Below, piece after piece: positions 31,340-43,300 of a stretch of 64,000 nucleotides of DNA. Under the pieces are notes generated by a model, which searched no databases, was not told the origin of the DNA, and saw only the letters and a program-made list of their open reading frames with translations. This DNA comes from Liolophura sinensis. Lineage: Eukaryota > Mollusca > Polyplacophora > Chitonida > Chitonidae. Positions within the stretch are counted from its first letter, which is position 1. Every line of letters starts with the position of its first letter. The stretch covers positions 4,838,001 through 4,902,000 of the forward strand of contig NC_088307.1 of the NCBI RefSeq assembly GCF_032854445.1, written 5' to 3'. A program made the position numbers and the translations under genes.

Positions 31340-31840
31340 TTTTAGTGGACACATGCACAGATGATGTGTTGTGACTCACATTTGTCCATTGGTGCGGTTG
31401 TCATGGTTACCCGATTGCCATTTTCCCTATATATACTATATAAATAGATATGATTTCTTATGAACTCCAACTGTTTTCTTATGAACTCCAACTGTTTTCT
31501 GCGTAGAAATTTAATGTTTGGTAAATACATATATACACATTTGATGATGTGTGGCAACTCGCATTTGTCCATTTCTGTAGTTGCCATGGTTACCAGATTG
31601 CCTACATATATACTGCATAAATAGATATGAATTTGTGTCAGGGCTATAACTGTTTTTTGGTGGATACATAGATAAACACGACAATGTGTCACAACTACCC
31701 ATTTTTGCAGTTGTCATGGTTTCCTTATATATACTATAAAAATATGTATGATTTTGTGTTCAGGGTTTTAATTTTTGGTGGTTACATAGATACACAGATG
31801 ATGATGTTTCACGACTCGCAATTGTCAATTTCTGTGGTAG
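31340..31840. repeat. Diverged ~130-180-bp repeat, 4 units
   Basis: ACAGATGATGTGT, CATTTGTCCATT, GTTGTCATGGTTACC and TATATACTATATAAATAG recur in order four times. A weaker continuation at 32080-32160 (TTTGTCCATTTGTC) suggests the SINE at 31918 inserted into the same array. Confidence 0.7.
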
Positions 31841-31856
31841 TCATGGTAACCAGACA

Positions 31857-31858
<2 letters not shown>

Positions 31859-31902
<44 letters not shown>

Positions 31903-31916
31903 TAGATAGATAGATA
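31859..31916. repeat. TA / GATA microsatellite
   Basis: About 20 TA dinucleotides running into four GATA units. Confidence 0.9.
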
Positions 31917-32075
31917 TGCTGGCCGCATGTGGGAAGGTCTTCCAGCAACCTGCGGATGGTTGTGGGTTTCCCCTGGGCTGTGCCTAGTTTCCTCCCACCA
32001 TAATGCTGGCCACGGCCGTATAAGTGAAAAATTCTTGAGTACAGCGTAAAACACTAATCAAATAAAATAAATATA
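31917..32075 (+). mobile_element. SINE type 1, 5'-truncated
   Basis: GCTGGCCGCATGTGGGAAGG, CAGCAACCTGCGGATGGTTG, tail GTAAAACACTAATCAAATAA. Confidence 0.85.
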
Positions 32076-32412
32076 AATAGACATGATTTCGTATCCGGGC
32101 TATAACTCCCAAGCGTTTTCCGCATAAAGTTTTCATTTTTGGTGGACATATTTGTCCATTTGTCTTCAATTTCAGTCTCTATTTCCTGACTCCACAGTTC
32201 TTGAGGCTTTGGCAGCATGAAGCAGTCAACAGCACCTATCAGGCCATTTTAGGTGATGGTGCTTGAAGTCTGTTAGCCTCCCTCTCATATAACATACACA
32301 TAGGGCTTGTTCTGCTTGTGTACAGTCATAGTACGCCATACACTGTGTGCCAACAAGCGCAAATTTGCAATAGCTTTGACTTCTCACAAAAATTTGATGC
32401 CTTTCAGTTAGG

Positions 32413-32728
32413 GGCTTTGTTGAAAGAAAAGACAATTTAATGACTTATTTAACCGTAGTTACATGTATATCGGAAGAGAGGACAAAACATACCAAAATGG
32501 CCACAATGGGCAGTCAGGTGCCTGGTTGAAAGGAAAGACAATTTAACCACTTATTTAACCTTAGTTACCTGTGTATCGGAAGAGAGGACAAAGCATACCA
32601 AAATGGCCACAATGGGCAGTCAGGTGCCTCGTTGAAAGGAAAGACAATTTAACCACTTATTTAAACTTAGTTACCTGTGTATCGGAAGAGAGGACAAAGC
32701 ATACCAAAATGGCCACAAGAATTATGTT
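32413..32728. repeat. 106-bp tandem repeat, 3 copies
   Basis: GACAATTTAA recurs at 32431, 32537 and 32643; units share CGGAAGAGAGGACAAAGCAT and ACCAAAATGGCCACAATGGG. Copies 2 and 3 are nearly identical. Confidence 0.93.
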
Positions 32729-33119
32729 CTGACTAGCTTGATAACTCTGTAAATTAACTTGGAATTCATATAAAACCATATTAGAGAAACTAGAGACATT
32801 ATATCGTGTCATCCGTATCACAGGCATGCCAGGTAAGTGGATTCAGAGACCGATGAATGAATGAATGAATGATTATGGTTTAGCGCCACATCGGCACTGT
32901 CTCAGACATATCATGGCAAGACAGAAACTGGTGAGTTCTCGGGTTATATATATATATATATTTACATAACATGGCAGCACTTTCAGTTGTCTTATTGGTT
33001 ATGATTTTGATTACTTTACTTGTTGCCATATCTCATTTATGCAACATCACAAAAATAAAAAGCTTGCTTTTTAAACTTTTTGTGGAATACATTATGGATG
33101 CATATATACATATATTGTT

Positions 33120-33252
33120 GCCTTTCTTTTATTTATTTCATTGATTGCAGTTTTATGCCGTGCTCATACGACATCGGTCAGCATTATGGTGGGAGGAAAC
33201 CACACACAGCCTGGGGGAAACCCATGACCACACACAGGTTGTTGGCAGACAC
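33120..33252 (-). mobile_element. SINE type 1, inverted 3' module
   Basis: Minus-strand copy from a short tail through TTTTATGCCGTGCTCATACG to ACAGGTTGTTGGCAGA, stopping at the TCTGCCA junction as at 21020. Confidence 0.8.
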
Positions 33253-33261
33253 ACTTATGAC

Positions 33262-33478
33262 CCACTCGGTTAGCCCACTAGAGCGGCACAATGACCTAGG
33301 AGACTCTCTCCAATGCAAGTTCAAGGGAGTTCTCCTGCCATATGTGGGAAAGTCTGCCAGCACCCGTGGATGATCATGGGTTTCCCCCGGGCTCTGCCTG
33401 GTTTCCTTCAGCCACAATGCTGGCCCCCGTCTTATAAGTGAAAAATTATTGAATATGCCGTAAAACACCAAAGTAAAT
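33262..33478 (+). mobile_element. SINE type 1, nearly full, paired with the inverted module
   Basis: CACTCGGTTAGCCCACTAGA, GGAAAGTCTGCCAGCACCCG, end GCCGTAAAACACCAAAGTAA. Confidence 0.85.
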
Positions 33479-34221
33479 ACTGGCTGATGCACATGCATTA
33501 ACACTTCACATTACGGGAGAGAAAAAGTGACTGAGAAGAGCAAAGGTTTGATTTCTTATTCTTTATTATTTTGGCTGATCATGACCACCATGGCATTGAA
33601 ATGAAAGGAGACACAGTTGTACAGACAGCGATAGGAAAGGCGGCATGTCTATAGAAACATGTCTATACCAAACACACTGGCCATAAGAATTAGGGTCACG
33701 ATACAGAGCAAAGACAGCAGTGGACAAGTTAGGCTTATATATACTCATTTAAATAGGGAATTGGAATATGACTGCCTGCATACATAGAGCCATGAAGGGT
33801 TTGATACCTCACAAATACATACATCCAATCACACAATCAGAAAAAAAAAGGGGGGAAAAAATCCCAAAACAAAAGCAGGCGATCATATTTTTCTCGATCA
33901 TATCTACACAATCTGCAGGGTGAAAGCAAAACAATCATAGCAAGTGACCACATATCTTTGCTATAATCTATACACACGTCTTTACACAAGGTAAAAGAAA
34001 TATTGGACAATGAAAAAGTACACGGCTATATATATGTGTATGTATATATATATATATATATGAAATCTTGAATTAGGCAGATACGTGTAGTAGTATTGAA
34101 CTAAAAGCACACATCCATATCATGAAGCTATGACTTGTGCACACGTAACAGTCAGTCCTTCCTTACATGTACATTAGAATATATACATGAGCCGGATTCT
34201 CACCTGTTGTTTCAGTCGAAT

Positions 34222-34457
34222 GACCAGGTGTTCTCAATGTTGGCTGACCAGGCGTTCGCAAAGCCGGCTGACCAGGTGTTCGCAAAGCCGGCTGACCAGG
34301 CATTCGCAAAGTCATCTCACCAGGCGTTCACACGGTCATCTGACGAGGCCTGCGCAAAGTCGGCTGACCCGGTGTACGCAAAGTCGACTGACCAGGCGTA
34401 TGCAAATCCGGCTGACCAGGCGTATGCAAATCCGGCTGACCAGGTGCAGCTCAGAGG
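34222..34457. repeat. 24-bp minisatellite, 9.5 copies, open
   Basis: GACCAGGCGTTCGCAAAGCC plus GGCT and variants. Two plus frames stay open (DQAFAKPA and RRSQSRLT types) only because 24 is a multiple of 3. Confidence 0.95.
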
Positions 34458-35859
34458 TTAATAACATTAATCAGGCCTATTTCAATGTGAATAATCAATT
34501 TGGCCATGAAGGTAAACACACTGTAGATTTCTGGAGTGCTTTAGTATATCACACTCAGCCATTTCACTAAACAAGCTGAGCACAGACTCCTGATGCTACA
34601 TTAACAAACTTCTTGCCAGTGGAGTGGATACAACAATTACATGTACTAATTAATACTACCTGTATACAAATAATCACCTGCCCTGTCACCCAGGCAACAA
34701 GATCAATAAACACACTATTGCAAAAAAAAAAAGAATGTGTTTGATGAAAACAATTAAAATATACATATGGGAAACTAAAATGGCATTGAATAATGGTTTG
34801 TATACAAAGGTTATGCTCGCATTCGGAATTGGGTCGCTATTTGTTACAATAATACTGGATCTATAGTCATTTAAAACTCTGGCTGTATCTAAAATTTATA
34901 GAAGTAAATCAAAGCTCTTGCAAGGCTAGCACACGATGAGCCACATTCAGTTGCAAGGTATCAAAGACAAATATTAACTTATATAAAACAAGTGAAAATA
35001 TGGAATATGCAGTAAAGAAACGACTATTTTGCACAGGTACCTTCGAATTAAACACAACATGGTGGGTTCCTCAAAATTTGGTCTCGTAGATCTCTTTGAG
35101 CGAATGAAAAGATTGTCCTACAACCGGGTTTTTATAGTCAACACACAGGAACCCAAAATTAAAAATAAAATTATAATAAAAAAAGAGCACAAAAAAAAAA
35201 AAAAAAATTAAAACAAATCGCACTTTACATTAATAGCCAAATTCAGACTCTAATCAAGACACGTTTGTGGAGCAATTTTATCATTGGTGACTTTCAAAAC
35301 TGGTTAGAGGATACTGTACTTGACATGTAAATTTCTAGCGGGTTTTTGTACTGATATGCACATATGCACACATTATACATGTGCATACAAAAGAGACTTG
35401 ACATCACACGATGCTGAGGGCATGTCCAACTGGACTCCCTCAAGGACATTGGTTCCAGGTACGTGCATTTTCTCGGTCAATTAGGCTACGAAGAAATACC
35501 CTGATTAATTTAACTGCCAAATAAACCTTTCTTCTGTGTTACTAATTGTACAAGCAGAATCAATGTTAGTCAACAAAGGAGACAAAAAAAAATGAGTTTT
35601 GGAAGTCAGAAGTTTTGGCCAGAGAGACTTTTGGGCTCTGGCATGATTTAAGTTTAAAAAGTTGTAATCAAAGCTTCTTGTTTTCACTGCTTTAAATACA
35701 AATTAAGTAATTTTTCAAACAAACCTAAGCTCTATTTTCATTCAATGGATTATCTGGGTGAAATTGCACTTTGATGGACTCAGATTTGAAGATTTCTATT
35801 CACTTCGCAAGGAATTATGCAATGGAGAAATCGATCTTGAACAATGAACTACACACCTG

Positions 35860-36175
35860 GACATACCAGTTCAACACAATGTGACCAGTATATGCATATG
35901 AACAGAACTTGTCTGTTCACATCAATGAACATGTTCACAAACATGCACATCTTGTTCAATGACACAATGACACATCAACATTTCGTTCACCGTTACAATG
36001 TCTTGTTAGTGAACAACATCAACATTATGTTCACGCAACCCACAAATAAACGTTTTATTCACACACACATGTATCAATGTTGTAGCGAACAACATGTGCA
36101 TCTTGATTACAGCACAAATGAACATTCTGTTCACCAAAACTGACGTGAACGTCTCATTCACATAAATGTACACAA
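35860..36175. repeat. Degenerate short repeat with GTTCAC / GTGAAC motifs
   Basis: Phrases such as AACATGTTCACAAACATG, CAACATTATGTTCACG and ATGAACATTCTGTTCACC recur irregularly at about 30 bp. ORFs on both strands reflect the repeat. Confidence 0.55.
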
Positions 36176-36179
36176 AGTC

Positions 36180-39100
36180 GGCCTCAAATGTTAACAAAAT
36201 GATACAGCATCTTTGCCATAAGACTACTTAACGAGGCAGATAAATATAAATCACTAAATCGCCTAAACATTCATTTCACATAGCAGGTACAAACTTTGTA
36301 TTTACAAGGTACATACAATCATCCACGCTTCAAATAGTGTATTATCAAGTTCACACAAAAAGCTTTCACACTTAGCAGTTTCTTCTGGAACACATGTGAA
36401 ACAATTGTTTCACTTGATAATCTGATCATGAATGCATCACAATCATAAAACCACTACAGTTAGCATCACTGACATGACAGCCAAGGGAAGCACTCCTGGA
36501 ACCTTGTGTAATTTAAAGTGTTCACAACACTTATGGAGTACATGTGTCTATTGAGAGGTTTTTGCAACAGCAAGTGTTAAGGACTAAAATATTTTAAGTG
36601 AATGTAATCAGACAAAGTCATATAATTTTGTTCTGACTTTGGACCACAAAATGTTTTGTGTTTTTATGCATGTTAGAGAGCATTTATCAGTCCAATTTGG
36701 TTTAATAGGCTTTAGAGGTTGGCAGTCCTCATACGGGTGGGGTGGGGGGGGGGGGATATATGTATGTGTAACTTTTTAGTTCAGAATATAGCAAAATTTT
36801 ACTGCTGGTTTTAGTGACATTTTGGTGAAGAAACAACACTGACAAAGAAATATTGCTTTGTTATATTTGTTTGGCCACTGAACCACTATTATGTGATGAT
36901 GTAAACCTATATCTGTTAGACTGATCAAAGGTCACAGCCTAAAGTCAAAAGATCAGCAACCAAAAGGTCACTATTCAATAGTCTATTGCCAGCACTATGT
37001 ACAGTCGAACAGATTAAAGCCTCAATACCTTTCACACAACAACTCAAACTCGAACCATATTCGTCTCCTCAAGAACAGAAACTGATATGAGTTCCCATAA
37101 AACTTCGAAGTATTATTTCTCGAATCATTATGCACAGCTAGGTAGCATTTTCTGTGAAAATGTTATTTCTCATCATGACAAATAAAATAATATATTTATT
37201 TTATTTTCTATTCATTTATTTTGATGCTTAACGCCACAGTGAAAAAAAATTTCCCTTAAACTATGGTCATTACTTACAACTTATTTATTTACCAAAGAAT
37301 TTTTCACTTAAAGGATGGTAGCCAGGATTTTGGATGCGAGGGTGATAAATAAAGAGTGGGACTGTACTACAAGGACTTTTAACTACTGAATATAGCTGTC
37401 AGCCTGTGACTGAAGTAGGTTCTGCTTCATAGCCCCTTCACCAATACAAAACCTACAAATCAGGGCTCTGAGATCTAGGACACCAGTCACAGAAGAATTA
37501 CTCTGGGTAAAAGAAATTTCACAGGAATAACCCACTTTTTAACTATCACTACTGGAAAGTTAATATGCCATGTAGTTGAATAAACTGTCATTAGCTATTG
37601 GTTTTACATATATACATGTAACTGTACAAATGTGCATTGAGCAGTGTGTTGTGACATCAGTAGTGTTCTTACCGCCATGTGAACATGTGCAGTGCTGTTA
37701 GTGCACTGAACAGTGGGGGGTTGAGGAGAGGCACATACTGTAGGCCTGGCTCAGTACAGTCAATATAGGTAATCATCCTAAAACACCAAACATTAACAAT
37801 TCTTCATGTATAGCATATGATCACCCAAAAGCTGGTATACAAAAAAGCCCATCACATACATCCATACTACAAGCTTTTTCTTTCAGCTCTTCAAAAATAT
37901 ACACAGGCAACTTGAAGGACCTCAAGCTCTTCAAGAGAAGCAATGAAGCAAGATTACCAGAAACAAATGTGAGATTTTGTCAGCAAATATCTCTAGCCGA
38001 GACCAGCAGAAGGAATCTGATCAAAGTGCAGTACAATGAACCATTCAAAAAACCCTTTCACTTTCCCTGGCATTACCTCTAACAAGGTGAAACTCATAAT
38101 CCTATACAGGTGTTGGATCTCAAAAACGATTAAGCAGGTAGATACAATTTGCAAGCTGAGAAAGAACAAAGCTCCAAGACTTTTGGAGACCTGGAGCATT
38201 TTAATCAAATGTGAAAGCTTGGAAGATATAGCACATTCATACCATGGCTACAAACAAACATGTATACCTCTCACAGAGAGAAAATTTGAAAGTCTGTCCC
38301 ATGTACAGACGTGTGGGTCATGATACACAAATAAACTGAAGCATGAAGAGTTAAAACCAAGGGAAATAACTACAGTAAACAACAAAATTTCATCAAAAAC
38401 ATGGCAATTTTAGAAGCAAATACATGTTATAAAATATTGCTGTTGTTGCCGAAACTTACCTTTTTCTAGTAGAATATCATTCTACCTTCTAAACAAGCCT
38501 AAAAACACCTCTCACCCATCAATAGATCTCTCAGAATCATTCCAGAAGAGCAGCTTCATCAAGGGAGAAAGTGGAGGTCATTCATCGTACGGTATATGGA
38601 TATTCAAACATGGGGAGCATTGTTGAGACATTAATAGTCTGCCTCACACTTACACGAAACCTCCTACATGTAAGTCTAGTCTTTAAGAACGACACGAATC
38701 CCTGTATTAACATTAATCATGGGTTTGTAGCCTAGAAAACTTACAAAGTGTCTCCCAAAAGGAAATTCTGCATGTGTGAAAAAGGCGGGCGCAGAACCAT
38801 AAAAGGCTGATATACACGTTCTGTCAATCAGGTACACTGACTGACCACAAAGCAGTATGTTGTAAGCCCGATAAAGACTGACCATCAAAAGTGTTCAGAA
38901 ATGTAACAGGCAAATTACGTGAGCGTGTTAATGCAACATCGCACATGGATTTAGTCATGAATAACTGTGTGACAATGGCACTTCAGTAGAAAAAACATTC
39001 TCACCTTAAACACAGATGAGTTTTCACCTCTCCACTACTAAACACGCTCTGTGCAAGTGTCTGAAAGTCAAGCTATCAGGCATGCCTATAACTGCTGCTG

Positions 39101-40228
39101 AACACATACTTACATGTGTTCCTATGATCCGTATCTGGATGTGAAATGTTTTATATCTCAAATTTGACAGGTGGTCTCCCTTCCCAATTGCGAATATAAA
39201 GCACCACCTTTTTAGAATAGTGTGGACAGAAATAAAATTTCAATAGTAGCATATGTCTTTGTTGACAATGTGAATCTGATTCAGGTTATTCAAACACTAT
39301 ATAAAATGTTGTCTTATATTGTTATCGTCCTTCCTAGAACCCATGTAAATGTGAAACGCTGGCAAAACCATTTCAAAGGTGCATGAAGAGAAATTAAACA
39401 AAACAATCTGAAACAGTCACAAAAGAAAATGAACAGGACAGGAAGGGTTAAATATAATCTTTTGGAATTTCTGACATATGTTTTGACTTAATTACTTAAC
39501 TTTCATAGAACCGAAGTATTCCCCAACCAGACACTGTAACTGTATGGTTGAGGGAGGTTTTAGCATATTGTATTTAAACAGCCAAAAAAAAAAAAAATAA
39601 CAAAAATAATAAAAATAAAACTGAACCAAAAAAAAAAAAACAGTTCAGAAATCAACAAGTAAGAGTTTTTCAATTAAATTCAAATTTGTGAGGAAATCAT
39701 CAACTTTCTCCCAAACCAATACAAAACAGGATACATTCCGTCAGCAATGTCTTCAGTAATCATACGATTTAAAATAAATTATCATCGTGGAAAAAATGTA
39801 CATGTACACGGGGGAAATTTTGCAGTATAAATGATGGCAATACATGTACTCAGAAGCAGACAGACGACACTACTCACTGTTAACTACAGTATTTGGGGAG
39901 TAACCACATTCAGTGGCACTGAAATCTCTCTCACACAAATTCAAATATTTCACACTCAGAACGGATTAAAAATTTTTAAGGAAAGAGACAATTTCCAAGT
40001 GTCACTTTTCCTTATGTTGAATAGACATAGCATTGTCTCGTAAAACACAGAGCCCTAGGGAATAGGCACACCGAAGATCATCCTCAAGACTGGCCCTTAT
40101 CATACCCTGCCCTGTGGAGCCTCGCATTCGCTCTTGCACATCTGTAGAGACGTCCTGATATACTGACAGCAGTCTTGTGCTGAAGCGAGGGTGCGATGGG
40201 GTGGGTATCAGAATGCTGAGTGTTTCTC
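36180..40228. other. Region downstream of the F-BAR stop
   Basis: SINE-free, AT-rich, with short open frames lacking support, except the exon-like segment at 37673-37777. Part may be the F-BAR 3' UTR. The open frame at 40002-40232 on the minus strand begins over the F-BAR stop in another frame and is not a recognised domain. Confidence 0.4.
37673..37777 (-). other. Unassigned exon-like segment
   Basis: Acceptor ggtgttttag and donor TGGCG|gtaagaa bound 105 nt, phase 2 in and 2 out, encoding MITYIDCTEPGLQYVPLLNP then PLFSALTALHMFTW. Exon-like GC content in an AT-rich background. I do not recognise the protein. It could be an exon of an unknown minus-strand gene or chance. Confidence 0.35.
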
Positions 40229-40392
40229 TCACACCTGATCTTGATCGTACAGATGTATTTCTATGTAAGACGTAGGTACGAATCCCTCATCATCATTTGC
40301 TTTCCGAACACGTGTCCAGCCATCACCCTGGTCTGTTTCTATCACAAGGACATCTTCAAACTCATCTATGTGGACCGAGGAGTCTGTCGTAG
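40229..40392 (-). CDS. FNBP1-like: F-BAR gene, last coding exon (SH3 and stop)
   Basis: 164 nt including TGA at 40229-40231. It encodes [40 protein letters not shown] and [12 protein letters not shown]. The SH3 Trp of GDGWT and PTSYIE are intact. CAG|gtgtga at the stop looks like a weak donor, so an alternative C-terminus is possible. Confidence 0.94.
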
Positions 40393-43300
40393 CTACAGAT
40401 GAAAAACAACGTCATCGTTAATTAATATTTATTCCTAAGGTGACATCAAAATCCATCTTTATATTTCATCCAGTCTTGAGAGTTCATGAATTTCCTGTTT
40501 TTTTAAGACTTTCTGATCACATAAACATGTTATCAACAGGAAAAATTGGGGGGCATGGTCCATATTTTCCACAAATTAGATGCTTTTCAAATCTTACTTC
40601 TAGTTTTAGACCCTTCTTCGATAATGAAAAAGAATTATTCCACTCATAAAACAATTTAAACTGGTGTGGCATAAAACTCATTTATACCCGAAGAGCAGCA
40701 ACACTCAGACAAAAATAAATTTACGACATGTTTTTTTAATATATCATGTATATCAGCATCCATCTAATCATCTAATTTGCTTTATGTTTTATTACGCTAA
40801 CAATCAATATGAAGCTGCACAAAGCATCTCAAAATGGTCTAAACTTTCACCAATTTCACCAAAAATATATAGAGAGATAAATAATTAAAACTTTTAGTCT
40901 TAAAACTTACATTTTCCCACTTTTTCTAACTTTCAAACAAACCCCAAAAAATGACTTATATCAACAGAATTTTTTGGTTGTTTACAGTAATCACAAACTG
41001 GACACACACTTAACCAGTATACACAAGTGGGGCGGTTTCATGAAGCTCACTTAGCTAAGTTTGCCCTTAGATACCATGACAACATATGTTAAAGAGATAT
41101 AAGGTTCAGTTAGCTAAGGGCGACTTAGCACTAAGTATGCTTCATGAAACCGGCCTCTGTCCAGTAAGCACATTTTGCTTATGAGCCAAACATAAAGCTC
41201 CTACCCGACAGAGTAGGTCAAAAGTCATCTGATGAGACTGAATTTATTAAAACAACGTAAGTAAGTATGTCAGGGGCAGACAATCAAATATATGGGTTTA
41301 GGCTTACGTTCAAATGAATACAAAGCCCGCGCTGTGCCAATGACAGGGAACTGGTCATCAACTTCTTCAAACGAGTCATGGTCGACATACTGTATCTCTG
41401 GGTGGGAGGAGCCTTTGTCCACAGCGTCTCCGCCTTCCTTTATGTGTCTGTATGAAGAAACATCAGAGCCATGTGGTAAATCACTGCAGCAGAAAACATG
41501 GTTCAGATGAAGCAGGGATGGGGAAGACTCCAAGTTTATAGCTCAAAAAGGCTGAGGGGAACCTCCGTGGCTCAGTTGGCTAGCGCTCTGGAGCAGCGTA
41601 ATGACCTAGGAGTCTCTCACCAATGCGGTCACTGTGAGTTCAAGTCCAGCTCGTGCTGGCTTCCTCTGTGGCCGTATGCGGGAAGCTCTGCCAGCAATCT
41701 GCGGATAGTCGTGGGTTTTCCCCGGGCCCTGCCCTGATTCCTCCCACCATAATGCTGGCTGCTGTCCCATAAGTGAAATATTCTGGAGTACGGCATAAAA
41801 CACCAATCAAATAAATAAATAAATCAAATAAGCTGAGGTCGCTAGCACAAAGTTATCGTAGTCTACGCTGGTGGTAATTACCATGGTAACATAAGTTAAA
41901 GACATATGTTGCCATGGTTGTTACAATAGCTTTGCCCCAGGTCTATAACTAGCATTGTCAGAAGGCCAAACACTTTGAGATTCCATCTTTTAACAGGTCT
42001 TAACACTTAACAAGGGGCCTGAATGCAAGATGACATCAACTTTTGCGGGATGATGCAGTTATTGAAAATTTGTCAGCTAACACATTTTTGCCTGAGAATA
42101 AACAACGCAACATGATCCATAATACTTACTTTAGAAATAACACACTTGATTACAATGAATTTGTGAGCATAATATGAAAGAAATAAACATAAAATATACG
42201 AATTTTTCGGGGGTTATTACAAAATATATAATGTCACACATACTGTAATCCAAAATACTTGTTTACAGCATTATACAAAAAGGTTGACACTGAACCTCAT
42301 TCAATTTGCTGGGCAGATTGATTGTTGGTTGGTTTGAGGCAACCAAAGTGCGTGGGATAAACAACCAAGCTTTGAACAAGTAACTTTCATGCCATATTGG
42401 TTAAACATGAATGATCCTTCAACTACGCAAACGTGTCCCTTCTGGTGTCATTTACTGCTTACTGTCACCATGTTTCCTATCAAAAGTAAGAAGGTGGGAG
42501 AATCTAAAACTTCCTTGTCTCGTCTGGTGGGGTTGGAATTGAGCCTCCACCCCTTGTGCTTTGGCACGGACTTACTCGTAGTGAGACTGTGTGTTGGGTG
42601 TTCCAGGTGCTGAAGAGCGGCCTTTCACGCTGCCGTCCGACGTGCTGTGTGACATCGAGTCGTCCGAAAAACTGTGCCTCTTCTGAGCGTCCCCACGTCC
42701 TTCCGCATCTGCCAGGTATGCCTGACAACACAGCAATTACAGGTTATCTTGTTTCTCATCTTTTTTTACTTCTACCGTGGTGGTCAGGCAAGAAAAATCA
42801 CCACCATTTGGGCAATTACTGAACAACTTCCTCGTGTGTAACAATACAGCTATGCACACCATACTTGTTAAAGACAAGTCTTTGAGTAACCACATACTCT
42901 CACCAAAGCCTACTACAAACATTAACAATGAAATGAGGGCTAATCTACAAATTCCCTGTCATAGGTCGGTATTGAACCTGCTCCACTTCTCGTTGGTGCT
43001 ACCTTAGAATAAGTCCCTGTTACGCACTAAGCTCCGTGTTTATCATGCTCCCTGCACAGAATGACACAAGATACATGTGACTGGCACATTGACACCATTA
43101 TAATGAGGATGCAATGTCAGTATTTTCTTATTTATTTATTTGGTCACGGCCCATGATGACAAGCTACCCCTCTGACAGGAAGGAACCTTCACCTCATGGG
43201 ACCTTGTAATTTATTGGTCAGGGGCCTCTTGCAAAAAGTAATTGTAGACAAAGGCGAATGTAACTACAATGGCTGCATGCCTTTTTTAAGACAGTAGTTA

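Noticed and set aside
34135-34570. 108- and 127-codon open frames
   Set aside because: Two different frames are open across the same 24-bp minisatellite.
40002-40232. 76-codon minus frame just after the F-BAR stop
   Set aside because: It starts over the stop codon in a different frame and lies in the expected 3' UTR. A splice from the possible donor at the stop would be needed; no acceptor was identified.
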